From contig JAFUUZ010000018.1 of assembly GCA_017471285.1 (NCBI GenBank), positions 1 to 52,896 on the forward strand: 52,896 bases of DNA, read 5' to 3'. Position numbers and translations under genes: made by a program. The notes beneath the pieces were generated by a model, which saw nothing but the letters and a program-made list of their open reading frames with translations, did no database searches and was not told the origin of the DNA. The first letter of the stretch is position 1, and each line of letters starts with the position of its first letter. The DNA is from Paludibacteraceae bacterium. Lineage in GTDB: Bacteria > Bacteroidota > Bacteroidia > Bacteroidales > Paludibacteraceae. Shown here one piece after another: positions 39,544-50,400 of the stretch.

Positions 39544-40725
39544 ATGACTACACAAGAAATGCAAATTGCTTTCGAGAAAGCGTATGGCCACAAGGCTGAA
39601 AAAATGTTTTTTGCCCCCGGGCGTGTCAACCTGATCGGAGAACACACAGACTATAACGGAGGGTGTGTCTTTCCTTGCGCTCTAAGTTTCGGCGCATGGC
39701 TTCTGATCCGTCCCAATGACGATCGCGTACTGCGTTTCCAATCGCTGAACATGCCCCAGAAATACGAGATTGGTATTGATGCCGTTGCTCCGCAGCCGGA
39801 CCGCGCATGGTGCAATTACTCATTAGGATGTATTGAAATCATCCATCGCCGCCATCCTGAAGCCGAGTTGAAGAGTGGCTACGACCTGCTTTATTATGGC
39901 AATGTGCCTGCTGGAGCCGGTTTAAGTAGTTCTGCGGCTATGGAGGTTGTTACGGCCCGCGCCTTCACGGAAGAGATGGGATGGAAAGATGCGGATGACA
40001 AAGCCTATCGCACGGAACTGGCGCTCATCGGTCAGGCATGCGAGCATGAGTACGCCGGCGTAATGTGCGGCATCATGGACCAGTTTGCTTCCGCGCAGGG
40101 CAAAAAAGACCACGCGATTTATCTCAACTGCGATACTATGGAGTTCGAGCACGTGCCTGTCAAGTTGGAAGGTATCAAAGTAGTGATTACCAACACGCAC
40201 AGCCCGCACCATCTGGACAGCGGTGCTTATAACGACCGCGTGCGCCAGTGTCATACTGCCGTAGAGCAGATCAGCAAAGTGAAACCGATCAAGTTCCTCG
40301 CCGAACTGACCGAAGAGGACTGGCGCGAAGTGGAGAGCGCTATCACCGACCCGATTGCGAAGAAACGTGCCCGCCACGTGGTAGGCGAAGTAGCCCGTAC
40401 GGCGGCAGCAGTGGAGGCGCTCAAGAAAGGCGAGATTGCCTATTTCGGAGAACTGATGACAGCCAGCCATGTATCGCTTCGCGACGACTATGAAGTGACA
40501 GGTCCGGAGTTGGACGCACTGGCAGAAGCCGCATGGCAGGTGGAAGGTGTACTCGGAAGCCGTATGACCGGAGGAGGTTTCGGCGGATGTACCGTCAGCC
40601 TCGTCAAGGACGAAGCGATTGAGAAATTCAAAGCCTTCGTAGGAGCCGAATATGAGAAGAAAACAGGCTTGAAGGCAGACTTCTATGTAGCGGAAATTGG
40701 CGACGGAGTCTCACGCCTTGAATAA
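39544..40725 (+). CDS. galK: Galactokinase
   Basis: Phosphorylates alpha-D-galactose to galactose-1-phosphate with ATP (Leloir pathway). 393 residues, standard length: FFAPGRVNLIGEHTDYNGG (galactokinase signature, near residue 25), GNVPAGAGLSSSAAMEV (GHMP ATP-binding loop) and GSRMTGGGFGGCTVSL (third motif). The catalytic Asp is expected in YAGVMCGIMDQFASAQG. First gene of a galK-galM-GH2 operon; galT and galE are not in the window. Confidence 0.97.
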   Translation: MTTQEMQIAFEKAYGHKAEKMFFAPGRVNLIGEHTDYNGGCVFPCALSFGAWLLIRPNDDRVLRFQSLNMPQKYEIGIDAVAPQPDRAWCNYSLGCIEIIHRRHPEAELKSGYDLLYYGNVPAGAGLSSSAAMEVVTARAFTEEMGWKDADDKAYRTELALIGQACEHEYAGVMCGIMDQFASAQGKKDHAIYLNCDTMEFEHVPVKLEGIKVVITNTHSPHHLDSGAYNDRVRQCHTAVEQISKVKPIKFLAELTEEDWREVESAITDPIAKKRARHVVGEVARTAAAVEALKKGEIAYFGELMTASHVSLRDDYEVTGPELDALAEAAWQVEGVLGSRMTGGGFGGCTVSLVKDEAIEKFKAFVGAEYEKKTGLKADFYVAEIGDGVSRLE

Positions 40726-40752
40726 TTCGTAATTTTTTAATTCGTAATTTCT

Positions 40753-41748
40753 GTGAAACAGATCCAATTCTATACGATTAAGAGCAGCGGAGGACTGAAG
40801 GTTGAAATCTCCAACCTCGGAGCAAAGATCACGAAACTGCTGGTAGCCAACCGCAAAGGGGAAGTCAAGGACATCGTTCTTGGCTTCCGTACTGCGGAAG
40901 AATGGCGGACACAAGAGACCTATTTCAATGCCATCTGCGGCCGTGTAGCCAACCGTATCAAAGACGGTAAGTTCGAACTGGACGGCAAGACCTATTCGCT
41001 GCCGGTCAACAATGGACCGAACAGTCTGCACGGCGGTATGGAGGGATTCAATGCCAAGATATGGGAAGTAGTGGAGCAAAGTATCTATGAGATCAAGTTG
41101 CACTACCGTTCCAAAGACGGCGAGGAAGGTTATCCCGGCAATGTGGATGTATGGGTGACCTATACAGCCACCAAAGACAACACACTCCGCATCCATTATG
41201 AGGCAAAGACCGACGCGCCTACCCTCGTTGCAATGACCAACCACGCCTATTTCAACCTGGCGGGCGAAGGCAGCGGAAGAATTGACGGGCATATCCTGCA
41301 GGTTTTTGCGGAGAAATTTACGCCTTTTGACGAAAACACCTGTCCTACGGGCGAGATCAAGCCTGTTGCGGGTACCCCTATGGATCTCCGCCAGCCGGTA
41401 AGTCTGGGAGACAAGATGAAAGATCCGTTCTTCGCTACATGGCGGGGTATTGACAACAACTGGTGTCTCTGCGACCACGATGCGCCAAAGGAACTGCGCC
41501 ATGCCGCCACGCTGGAAGCGGACGGGAGAACCATGGAATGCTGGACTACGATGAAAGGGCTGCAGGTTTATACCGGCAACTGGATTGAGCGGCACGAAGG
41601 AAAAAGCGGTACTATGTACGACGAGCAGCACGCCGTCTGTCTGGAGGCGCAGAACTGGCCCGACAGCATCCACCATGACGATTTCCCCGATGTAGTTCTC
41701 CGTCCCGGAGAGAAACTGGATGAGATAACAGAGTACAGATTTCTATGA
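40753..41748 (+). CDS. galM: Aldose 1-epimerase (mutarotase)
   Basis: Interconverts alpha and beta anomers of galactose so that galactokinase gets its alpha substrate. 331 residues from a GTG start (KQIQFYTIKSSGGLKVEISNLGAKITKLLV); there is no nearer ATG. NAICGRVANRIKDGKFELDGK, the His motif NNGPNSLHGGMEGF, NHAYFNLAGEGS (second His) and a C-terminal CLEAQNWPDSIHH segment with the acidic catalytic residue are present. The gene is 27 nt after galK and its stop overlaps the GH2 start (ATGA). Confidence 0.94.
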   Translation: MKQIQFYTIKSSGGLKVEISNLGAKITKLLVANRKGEVKDIVLGFRTAEEWRTQETYFNAICGRVANRIKDGKFELDGKTYSLPVNNGPNSLHGGMEGFNAKIWEVVEQSIYEIKLHYRSKDGEEGYPGNVDVWVTYTATKDNTLRIHYEAKTDAPTLVAMTNHAYFNLAGEGSGRIDGHILQVFAEKFTPFDENTCPTGEIKPVAGTPMDLRQPVSLGDKMKDPFFATWRGIDNNWCLCDHDAPKELRHAATLEADGRTMECWTTMKGLQVYTGNWIERHEGKSGTMYDEQHAVCLEAQNWPDSIHHDDFPDVVLRPGEKLDEITEYRFL

Positions 41749-44141
41749 TTAGTATTTTATTAGCTGTCAGCACACTGCTGACGAGTTGGCAGTTCCGGCA
41801 AGAGCCGTCGGAACAGATGCCTGGTGTAGATACCGTATGGCACGAAGTAACTATCCCGCATGACTGGGCCATCAGCGGTCCTTTTGACCGTTCGAACGAC
41901 CTGCAGGAAGTGATTGTAGTGCAGAACGGAGAGAAAGAACCGAGTTGGAAGACCGGACGAAGCGGCGGACTGCCTTGGATGGGCAAAGGACACTACCGCA
42001 CGCGCGTGAAAGTAAATAAGGACAAGTTCTATACGCTTGTTTTCGATGGAGCCATGAGTCATACCGACGTATATGTCAACGGCGAAGAAATGGTCTATTG
42101 GCCTTACGGCTACAACACGTTCGACTGCTATATTCTCCCCCAACTCATCACGGGCGACAGCGTGGATATCGATGTCTTTTTGGAGAACAAGCCCCAGCAG
42201 AGCCGCTGGTATCCAGGAGCCGGTCTATACCGCAATGTACATCTGGTAGAGACAGACCCGGTACATATTCCTACTTTCGGTGTCCTTATCCGTACGCCCC
42301 GCGTAAACAAGGACCGGGCGGTCATAGAGATTGATGTGGAACTGCAGAACGGCGTGGACGAGACCACCGCGGAGAAAGAAAACGTGGAGGTAAAGACAGA
42401 ACTGATCTTTGAAGACAAAGTGATCGCTACGGTCCGCGGGCAACATGGTATTGCGGAAGTGTTCCTTCCTCAGTTATGGAGTCCGGAGACTCCGCATCTG
42501 CATAAAGCACGCACGCTGGTCATGCGTGGAGAAAAGATTCTGGACGAGAAAACAACCACTTTCGGTATCCGGAGTATCCGTTATACGCCGGAGCACGGGT
42601 TCCAGTTAAACGGCAAGACCCGTAAGTTCAAGGGCGTTTGTCTGCATCACGACCTGGGTCCGCTCGGCGCCGCCGTTCATAGAGATGCGCTGCGCCACCA
42701 GTTGACAATGCTCAAGAACATGGGTTGCGACGCTATCCGTACGAGTCATAACATGCCGGCTCCGGAGTTAGTGGAACTATGCGACGAGATGGGAATCATG
42801 CTTTGCGTGGAGCCGTTCGACGTATGGAACCACGGCAAAACGGAGAATGACTACAGCAAAGAGTTCAACGACTGGTGGAAAGCGGACATCACCCTCATGG
42901 TCAAGCACTACCGCAACAACGCTTCCGTCATGCTATGGTCAAGCGGCAACGAGGTATGGAACCAAGTGCTGCCGGACGGTATCGGGATTGTGAAAGAGTT
43001 GCAGGATTTGTTCCACCGGCTCGATCCTACCCGCCCTGTGACCAACGGTATGGACCAGGCGATGCATGTCATCCACAACGGTTTCGGTGCGGCAGTAGAA
43101 CTGCCGGGGTTCAATTATCGCACGAGCCGCTATATAGAGGGCTATGAGAACCTGCCGCAGAAAATGATTCTTGGCTCCGAAACGGCTTCTACCGTTTCCT
43201 CGCGGGGTGTGTATAAACTGCCGGCTACAATACAACCGGATGCGAAGTATGCAGACAACCAGAGCAGCGGATACGACCTCGAATATTGCGCATGGTCGGG
43301 TCTTCCGGAGCAGGATTTCCAGTTGCAGGACGACTACCCTTGGACGCTCGGACAGTTCGTATGGACCGGATTTGACTACTTGGGCGAGCCCTCGCCTTAT
43401 GACACCGACGCATGGCCCAGCCATAGTTCCTACTTCGGTATTATCGATCTGGCCTCGCTTCCCAAAGACCGTTACTGGCTCTATCGCAGCCAATGGAATG
43501 AAAAAGACGAGACGCTGCATCTGCTGCCTCACTGGAACTGGAAGAAAGGCGACAAAGTAGCGGTATTCTGCTACACCAGTTATCCGAGTGCAGAGTTGTT
43601 TGTAGGAAGAAAGAGTTACGGCAAACTGCGTTTCGCTACAGCGGAAGAGACCGAGCGTCTGGCAAAAGGCGAGACGATAGAGGGCGTCAGCCGCATGCCG
43701 AAAGTAGGTACTTTTGAAGTTCCCGAATGGGGCAGTGCGCCACGACCGGAACTTTTGCCGCGGTACCGTTTGATGTGGTTCGATGTGCCGTACAAGAAAA
43801 AGTCCATTAAGATTGTTGCATATGATGAGAAAGGGAATGAAGTAGCACGCCAATTCGTGTTTAAGGCAGGTAAACCGCATCATTTGGAGGTAATATGGGC
43901 GAATGAGAAAGAGAATCCGGAGGAGTTATGCTACTATACCGTCAAAGTAGTAGATAAGAAAGGCCATCTCTGTCCCTTTGCAGACAATTTGATACGGTAT
44001 GAAGGCGAAGGTTTTGTAGCCGCTGCAAACGGCGATGCGGCGTGTCTGGACAGTTTCGTCAAGCCGGAGATGCACGCTTTTGCAGGCCAATGCACATTCA
44101 TTGTAAAGAAAGGCAGCAAAGGAGTCTTCAAAATGGAGTGA
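41745..44141 (+). CDS. Glycoside hydrolase family 2 enzyme, probable beta-galactosidase
   Basis: 798 residues. A short hydrophobic start (MISILLAVSTLLTSWQF) may act as a signal, but lacks basic residues. Then the jelly-roll sugar-binding domain (VTIPHDWAISGPFDRSND, KGHYRTRVKV), an Ig-like domain and the TIM barrel: GCDAIRTSHNMPAPELVELCDEMG, VMLWSSGNEVW with the acid/base Glu, and MILGSETASTVSS with the nucleophile Glu. Context (galK, galM) makes a beta-galactosidase likely, releasing galactose for the operon's own kinase. Other beta-glycosidase specificity is possible. Confidence 0.92.
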   Translation: MISILLAVSTLLTSWQFRQEPSEQMPGVDTVWHEVTIPHDWAISGPFDRSNDLQEVIVVQNGEKEPSWKTGRSGGLPWMGKGHYRTRVKVNKDKFYTLVFDGAMSHTDVYVNGEEMVYWPYGYNTFDCYILPQLITGDSVDIDVFLENKPQQSRWYPGAGLYRNVHLVETDPVHIPTFGVLIRTPRVNKDRAVIEIDVELQNGVDETTAEKENVEVKTELIFEDKVIATVRGQHGIAEVFLPQLWSPETPHLHKARTLVMRGEKILDEKTTTFGIRSIRYTPEHGFQLNGKTRKFKGVCLHHDLGPLGAAVHRDALRHQLTMLKNMGCDAIRTSHNMPAPELVELCDEMGIMLCVEPFDVWNHGKTENDYSKEFNDWWKADITLMVKHYRNNASVMLWSSGNEVWNQVLPDGIGIVKELQDLFHRLDPTRPVTNGMDQAMHVIHNGFGAAVELPGFNYRTSRYIEGYENLPQKMILGSETASTVSSRGVYKLPATIQPDAKYADNQSSGYDLEYCAWSGLPEQDFQLQDDYPWTLGQFVWTGFDYLGEPSPYDTDAWPSHSSYFGIIDLASLPKDRYWLYRSQWNEKDETLHLLPHWNWKKGDKVAVFCYTSYPSAELFVGRKSYGKLRFATAEETERLAKGETIEGVSRMPKVGTFEVPEWGSAPRPELLPRYRLMWFDVPYKKKSIKIVAYDEKGNEVARQFVFKAGKPHHLEVIWANEKENPEELCYYTVKVVDKKGHLCPFADNLIRYEGEGFVAAANGDAACLDSFVKPEMHAFAGQCTFIVKKGSKGVFKME

Positions 44142-44146
44142 CTTAA

Positions 44147-44223
44147 GAGTTACTAAAGGGTCATTTAAGACTCAATTAAGGGTCATTTAGGACTCAATTA
44201 AGGGTCATTTAGGAGTCATTTAA
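44147..44223. repeat. Period-11 array after the GH2 gene
   Basis: Seven 11-mers: GAGTTACTAAA, GGGTCATTTAA, GACTCAATTAA, GGGTCATTTAG, GACTCAATTAA, GGGTCATTTAG, GAGTCATTTAA. It also reads as three 22-bp repeats. Confidence 0.9.
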
Positions 44224-44289
44224 GGGTCTCGTTACCACATCTACCACATCGTTACCAGTACGTAGGGTTCGAGGATACAAAGAAAAGAA

Positions 44290-44321
44290 TAGCCCGGGCG
44301 ATTGCCCGGGCTACCTTTTTT
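44290..44321. terminator. Strong terminator between the gal operon and the convergent Sus locus
   Basis: Perfect 10-bp stem TAGCCCGGGC/GCCCGGGCTA with loop GATT, followed by CC and six T on the plus strand. The nearby A-rich 44281-44289 may let it work on the minus strand too. Confidence 0.9.
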
Positions 44322-44409
44322 GTTAGTTTGCTTTGTTTATTGCTTAATTGACTATTTGAGTAGTTAATTATCTATCTAACATATCAGCAGACTAACTATT
44401 TGATGGGAA

Positions 44410-45519
44410 TTACTCTGCGCCACCGCCACATACAGTCCAACGATATTGCTCACCGTCAGAGAAGTCCAATGTAACATTGACCTCTGAGCCCAGTTTGGAG
44501 TTCTGAGCATCAGCCCATGTTGCTTGAACATCATTCTCCAGGTCAGCAGGAACGTAATACTGGATCTGGTTCTTCCAATCCGTATCGCCAGCCTCACGAA
44601 CTTTAAACTCGCAGCCTTCCCAAGCATGGACATTAGCTTTCCATACCTCACCATCTTTGGTAAGAGCAGTACCAGACCATCCGTCAAACTCACCAACAAG
44701 TTCAGGAGTTACCTCTGAGCAAGTCGGAACTTTTACGCTAATAACGTAATCGTGCTCAACCTTAACTGCACACTCGGAATCGTGCCATTTGCCGATAGAG
44801 AGGTAAAGCAGACCGGTAGTTGCATTGAATGCTTTGCACTGACCACCATCAATCGTCGGAGCTACAGAGGAGTAGTTGCAGCTATGGAGAGCTACGTCTT
44901 CTCCTTGTCCTTGCCAGCTACCATCGCCCGCATAAATCAAGCAAACCTTGAACTCGAGAGCTTCCGTCATCGGGATCTCTACTTTGTACCAGTTAGCATA
45001 GTCCTTGATAGCCTCGAATTTGTAGATTTTGCCATCTACAGGAGTCTGTGCACCATCCTCGCCGAGGTAAGTGTTTTCACCAGACCAAGCGCTTCCGTCA
45101 AAAGTACCCTTCAAAGCGATACCGTTGCACTCAGTACCTGCAGGGATCTCAATCACAATAAGCAGTTTGCCTTCAGCCGGAGCATCCAAATCCGGAGCTC
45201 CACCGGTTTGACCGCCTGCGGTTACAGTAACGTCAACAGTAGCAGAAGCCTTACCTACAGTAGCCTTTACAGCGGAGCTACCCTCTGCTACAGCGGTAAT
45301 AGTACCCTGAGCGTCAACAGTAGCTACAGCCTCGTTAGAGGAAGTCCAAGTGATGTCACCGGAAGCCTTCTCTACCGGTACAGTGTAGGTCTGACCTACC
45401 GTCAGATTTGCTTTGTTAAGCTTGAGTTTGATAACATCCTGACTCTCTTTGTTACAAGCAGAGAATGCAACCAATGTTACAACTGCCATCAAAGCAGCAA
45501 AAACTTTGTTCAGTTTCAT
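44410..45519 (-). CDS. SusE-like surface lipoprotein with Ig-like domain
   Basis: 369 residues. Lipoprotein signal (MKLNKVFAALMAVVTLVAFSAC, Cys at ~22), a BIG2 domain (TWTSSNEAVATVDAQGTITAVAEG, to ~105), then two beta domains with ELVGEFDGWSG-like and GTFDGSAWSG-like strands, as in SusE/SusF starch-binding folds. Probably a glycan-binding lipoprotein at the outer face of the outer membrane beside SusC and SusD. Specificity cannot be read. A single Cys-rich end (TVCGGGAE) closes it; no tail tag. Confidence 0.83.
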   Translation of the reverse strand: MKLNKVFAALMAVVTLVAFSACNKESQDVIKLKLNKANLTVGQTYTVPVEKASGDITWTSSNEAVATVDAQGTITAVAEGSSAVKATVGKASATVDVTVTAGGQTGGAPDLDAPAEGKLLIVIEIPAGTECNGIALKGTFDGSAWSGENTYLGEDGAQTPVDGKIYKFEAIKDYANWYKVEIPMTEALEFKVCLIYAGDGSWQGQGEDVALHSCNYSSVAPTIDGGQCKAFNATTGLLYLSIGKWHDSECAVKVEHDYVISVKVPTCSEVTPELVGEFDGWSGTALTKDGEVWKANVHAWEGCEFKVREAGDTDWKNQIQYYVPADLENDVQATWADAQNSKLGSEVNVTLDFSDGEQYRWTVCGGGAE

Positions 45520-45588
45520 AATCTAAATTTTAAGTTAATTAATGTTGATTTGTTGTTAAATATCATCCTTTATGATGAGTTTCATAAT

Positions 45589-47382
45589 TTAATATCCCGG
45601 GTTCTGGAGGACATTCGGGTTGTTATTTACATCCTGCTCCGGAATCGGATAGAGTTTCCAGTGGTCATCCAGTGGAGCCACATCGGTATTCCAAGCATCC
45701 TTTGTCGTATAGGATTTCATTTTTCCGGTACCGGTAGCACCACGTCCTTCCCAATGGCGGGTAGCGGTAGGACCGACGAACTGTCCCCAGCGGATGAGGT
45801 CAATACGGCGGCGTCCTTCATAATAGAACTCACGCAGCCACTCATCCAGCATCTCGTCATCCGTGATAGCAGGCAGCGGTGTAGCGTGTGCACGGTTACG
45901 AACAGTGTTGATGTCATCGAGCGCCTCAGACTTGCCTTGACGATAGCGAGCCTCTGCGCGTGTGAGGAATGCCTCGGCTGCACGCATAATAGGTACATCG
46001 GTATCTACAAACTTCGAGTCATGTTGCGGAGCTGCGTGACCATCATTAAGCGGATGGAGCGTAGCATCAAACTCAGTAGAATAGAGGTTGGTCCATTTAC
46101 AGATAGCCCAGCAGGAGTCAAAACCGGCGCCATTGTCAGGAACAAGACCTGCAAAGCCCTTGGTATTCAATGTTCCGTCATTGGGGTTAACATTCTGTGC
46201 GCAGAACATAGCACGGTCATCCCCTGCGATAGCCGGCATGTCGAACTCGTCGTATGCACCACCGAGCGCAATGATTTCTGCCGGAGTCTTACCCTGGAAG
46301 TTACCGAATTTTGCTATCAGTTCAGGGCTTGAACGCCAGCAGCCCCAGTTGTTATCCGAAGTGCCACAGTGATTCATATTCGTATTACGCGTAGCACCGA
46401 TCGTACTCTGCGAACCTGCCCAAGAACGGATGGCATAACCGTCTTGCGCGGCGAGTAGCACCATCTCTTCGCGTGCAACAACATCGTTATCTCCCATGAA
46501 GATTTGTGCATAAACAGGGTGCAGCGTCGGGAAATCCTCAATTACCTTGGTAGCCGCCTCCTCTGCCTTTGCCCATTGCGGAGTACCGGTATAGACCTCT
46601 GCATTGAGGTAGATACGAGCAAGAAGCATATAAGCCGCCGGTTTTGTGATACGATAGATCGTAGTACCTCCCTTAGCATAAAGATCCTGCAGGAAGCCAT
46701 GATCTGCATCGCCGGTCACCTTGTAGGATGTGAGAGGCTCACCCGTTTTATGATTGATATAAGTCTTCCCGTTGTGACCATTCTCGATTTCGTCAATAAG
46801 CCACTCATAGAGACTTGCCCGATCAATCTGCTCAGGGTTCGATGTTGAAACAGTAGCTGTGAAAGGTACGTTTCCGAACATATCCATCAAATGATAATAG
46901 TTGATGGCGCGGATAAAACGAATCTCAGCGCGTTTGTGAATCATTTCCGGATCCGTAGTACCTTCGGTCAGATCCAGGAAGTGGTTCGACATCGTTACAG
47001 CGTAGTTCAAACGGTTGTATAACTTGGAAACGAATCCGTTAGCAGGGTTCCAAGAAATCATCAACAGATCAGAGCAACCATCATCGTTTCGCCAAGTCCA
47101 CCAACCGGCATCGGTAGGGAACTCATTAAGCACATTCAGCGTACGGAAGAATCCCGAGTAGCCCTCATCATTGGAGATGATATCTGCGTCTCCGCCACCA
47201 CCAGTCTGACCGGTTTGGACAAAGGAGACATACAGCTTGGCATAGAGTGCGTCAATGATCTGATCGCTATTCTCATTGTTCATCTGCGTTGTATTGGGGT
47301 CAATCGGCTCCAAATTCATACAGGCAGTAAACGCGAGTGCCAATGCTGCTACAAAAAGCGTTTTAATACTATTATTTTTCAT
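45589..47382 (-). CDS. SusD/RagB-family glycan-binding lipoprotein
   Basis: 597 residues. Lipoprotein signal (MKNNSIKTLFVAALALAFTAC, Cys at 21) and the usual SusD body: NNENSDQIIDALYAKLY near the start, RFIRAINYYHLMDMFGNVPF (TPR-like helices), and the C-terminal RRIDLIRWGQFVG with LYPIPEQDVNNNPNVLQNPGY, the typical SusD ending. It caps the SusC channel and delivers oligosaccharides. 25 nt after SusC, 69 nt before the SusE-like gene. Confidence 0.95.
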   Translation of the reverse strand: MKNNSIKTLFVAALALAFTACMNLEPIDPNTTQMNNENSDQIIDALYAKLYVSFVQTGQTGGGGDADIISNDEGYSGFFRTLNVLNEFPTDAGWWTWRNDDGCSDLLMISWNPANGFVSKLYNRLNYAVTMSNHFLDLTEGTTDPEMIHKRAEIRFIRAINYYHLMDMFGNVPFTATVSTSNPEQIDRASLYEWLIDEIENGHNGKTYINHKTGEPLTSYKVTGDADHGFLQDLYAKGGTTIYRITKPAAYMLLARIYLNAEVYTGTPQWAKAEEAATKVIEDFPTLHPVYAQIFMGDNDVVAREEMVLLAAQDGYAIRSWAGSQSTIGATRNTNMNHCGTSDNNWGCWRSSPELIAKFGNFQGKTPAEIIALGGAYDEFDMPAIAGDDRAMFCAQNVNPNDGTLNTKGFAGLVPDNGAGFDSCWAICKWTNLYSTEFDATLHPLNDGHAAPQHDSKFVDTDVPIMRAAEAFLTRAEARYRQGKSEALDDINTVRNRAHATPLPAITDDEMLDEWLREFYYEGRRRIDLIRWGQFVGPTATRHWEGRGATGTGKMKSYTTKDAWNTDVAPLDDHWKLYPIPEQDVNNNPNVLQNPGY

Positions 47383-47407
47383 AATTGTAGTGTATTAGCG
47401 AATTTAA

Positions 47408-50400
47408 TTAGAAGTTAAGCGACAAGCCGACAACCGTAGTCATACAGCGCGGATACATATTACTGTCAATACCTCCCGGCATTTCCGGGTCAAGTCCTTT
47501 GTATGCAGTCACAACGAAGGGGTTGGAAACCGTGCAGTAAACACGTCCGTTAACTTTGTTATTCTTCGGAGCGAAGGAGTAACCGAGCGTGATATTATCG
47601 CAGCGGAGGAACGAAGCCTTCTGAACGAAATAGGTAGAAAGCACACCGTTGGTCTCGTTACGGAGTTGGCAACCATCATCATAATATGCATTATACGCAT
47701 TCCAAAGTATATTATGATAGCCGTTGAACTTTGCGTCAAATGCAGATGTCACGTATTGCAACTGGTCTTGCAGAACAGAGTTATATACATAGTTGCCGAT
47801 GTTTGCACGGAAGGTAATACCCAGGTCAACGCCGTAGAATTGGAACTTGGTATTGAATCCCATTGAAACCGGAGCTGCGGGGCTGTGATAGAATATCTTA
47901 TCCTCCGCAGTGAGATCATATTCAGCATCTCCCGGGAGAGCGTCCGGGTGGTTCTGGTCCACGAGATAAAGGAGCCCGGTGTTCGGGTTGGTCTTCGACT
48001 CATACACATAGAACGAGTTGATCGGCTTACCGACAGTATTTGCCTGTACGTAGTTACCGTTACCGATACCGGAACTTGTGTTATACTCATAATAGCCCGG
48101 AGCGTCAGAACCGGTCAAGCTGACAATCTTATTCTGGTTCCAAGCTACGTTGTAGCCGAGATCCCATTTGAAGTTCTTCATATCAATAGCCACAGCGTTG
48201 ATAGCGAACTCCACACCTTGGTTAGTAAGCGAACCTACATTCTTAACGACCTCAGTTTTAAAGTTGGTACCCGCCGGGATCGTAACACGGTTGATCAAGT
48301 CATTGGTGATACGATAGTAATAGTCAAAACTACCGGAAATACGGTTGTTGAGGAAAGCGAAGTCGATACCTGCGTTATAGGTAGTCGTTTTCTCCCAAGT
48401 CAGATCGGGGTTGTACTCGTTCGGACGATATGTCATATAGTATACATAGCCATCTTGTCCGATTATATAGTCAACGTTCTCCTTTTTGCCGGTGAGATCT
48501 ACATCAGAAGCTTTTTCTCCGAGAGTTGACCAAGCGCCCGGTCCGGGAGTATTTTGCTTATAAACAGCCAGATACTGGAAAGCATCAGCTACACTCTGCT
48601 GACCGGTGATACCATAACCGAGACGGAGTTTGAGGTCATTGAGCCAGTTGACATCCTTGAGGAAGGTCTCTTTGATCTTCCAACCGAGTGCAACAGACGG
48701 GAAGAGGCCCCAGCGTACATTCGGAGCGAAGCGTGTAGAAGCATCGGCACGGAGAGTAACGGTAGCCATTACCTGGTTCCATCCTACCCAGTTAGCACGA
48801 CCGAAGAAAGAGAGAAGAGCGGATTGCGTACCATAGGTATAATCGCTATAGTCTTTCCTTTGGCCCCGAAGAGCTTCATCATTGTTAGTCATCGGATACG
48901 TTCTCCAGCCCTCGCGATAACTATTCAGGTGGAATTTCTGGTACTCTCCACCCGCCATGATATCGAAATGCTGGTTTTCGTTGAAGTCCTTATAGTATTG
49001 CGCGTACGCGTTGAACTGGAGGTTGTATTTCTTAACCCACTCGTAACCGTAGTAGCCGTAGTAGCCATTATCGGTAGATTGGATCAGACGATCAATCTCC
49101 GTAACCTGCTTACCATAAGAGTAATCCGCGCCGAAGTTAGCATGAATATGCAGATCCTCGAAACCGTGGATTTTGTAGTCAGCCTCCAAGTTACCTACGA
49201 ACGAACCGGAGTTAGCGCGATCGTTAGTATAATTCAGCAAGCTGGCAGGGTTTGCGATCGTCTGCGTGTTGTACATAGACGTCCACTCTGAGTCGTTGAG
49301 AGCAGCACCGCCTTGTACACGTCCGAAATAGCCGCCGAAAATCTGGCCCAAAACAGTCTGATCAGCACCTACAGGAGCCCCTGTGAGATAGCCTATTGCC
49401 TCACCCATTACAGGAGTAGTCGGGTCAAATGAGATAGCGTTTCCAACCACACCAGGAGCGTAACGGTTGAAGATATACATTCCTTTCGCATTGAGGTTGA
49501 AGGTCAAGTGCTTGTCCAAGAAGGAAGGATTGAGGTTCAAGGATGCAGTAACACGTTGCATGTTAGAGGTCTTGATAATACCATTCTGGTCGGTATAACC
49601 GATAGAGAAGCGGTACGGCATATTCTTCGTACCACCCATCAAAGAGACGTTATGGTCGGTAGAAATAGCTGTACGATAGATTTCTTTCTGCCAGTTCGTG
49701 TTATCAGAGCCGAGGTAATCCAATACTTTCGGACGATAGGTAGCGGGGTTCATCACCTGATCGTTATAGAGATCCTGCGCATAGGAACGGAGTTCATCTC
49801 CATTCATTACATTCATCGTCTGGAGCAGGGTACCGAAGGAGACATTACCATTATAAGAAACCTTGAGTTTCTGGTTAGCCGTACCTTTCTTGGTAGTAAT
49901 GATGATGACACCATTGGAAGCACGCGAACCGTAGATCGCGGTAGCGGAAGCATCCTTGAGGACGGTAAACGACTCAATATCGTTCGGGTTCACCAGCGAT
50001 AACGGGTTAGCCACACCTTTGACACCATCGTTATCCATAGCCAGACCATCGATGACGATCAACGGGTCATTGGAAGCAGAGAGAGATGATCCACCACGAA
50101 TACGGATCGTAGCGCCACCACCAGGAGTACCGTCATTCGAAGTGACAGAGACACCGGCGATCTTACCGGAAAGCATGTCGGTAGCAGTAGTCTGGAGGCC
50201 CTTGTTCATGTCATCGGGTTTGATAGCGGTAACCGAACCGGTAGCATCGTTTTTCTTAACGACACCGTAGCCAACAACGACTACTTCGTCCAAGAGTTCG
50301 GCATCCTCGCCCAGCCGGACAGCCATCGAAGCAGCAGCTGCCAACTCCTGGGTCTTATAACCCATGTACGAGATAGACAGTTTAGCTCCCGGCTTGACTG

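Noticed and set aside
44752..46332. Long plus-strand open frame opposite the SusE/SusD genes
   Set aside because: It is an antisense shadow of two well-supported Sus genes; no motif or promoter supports it.
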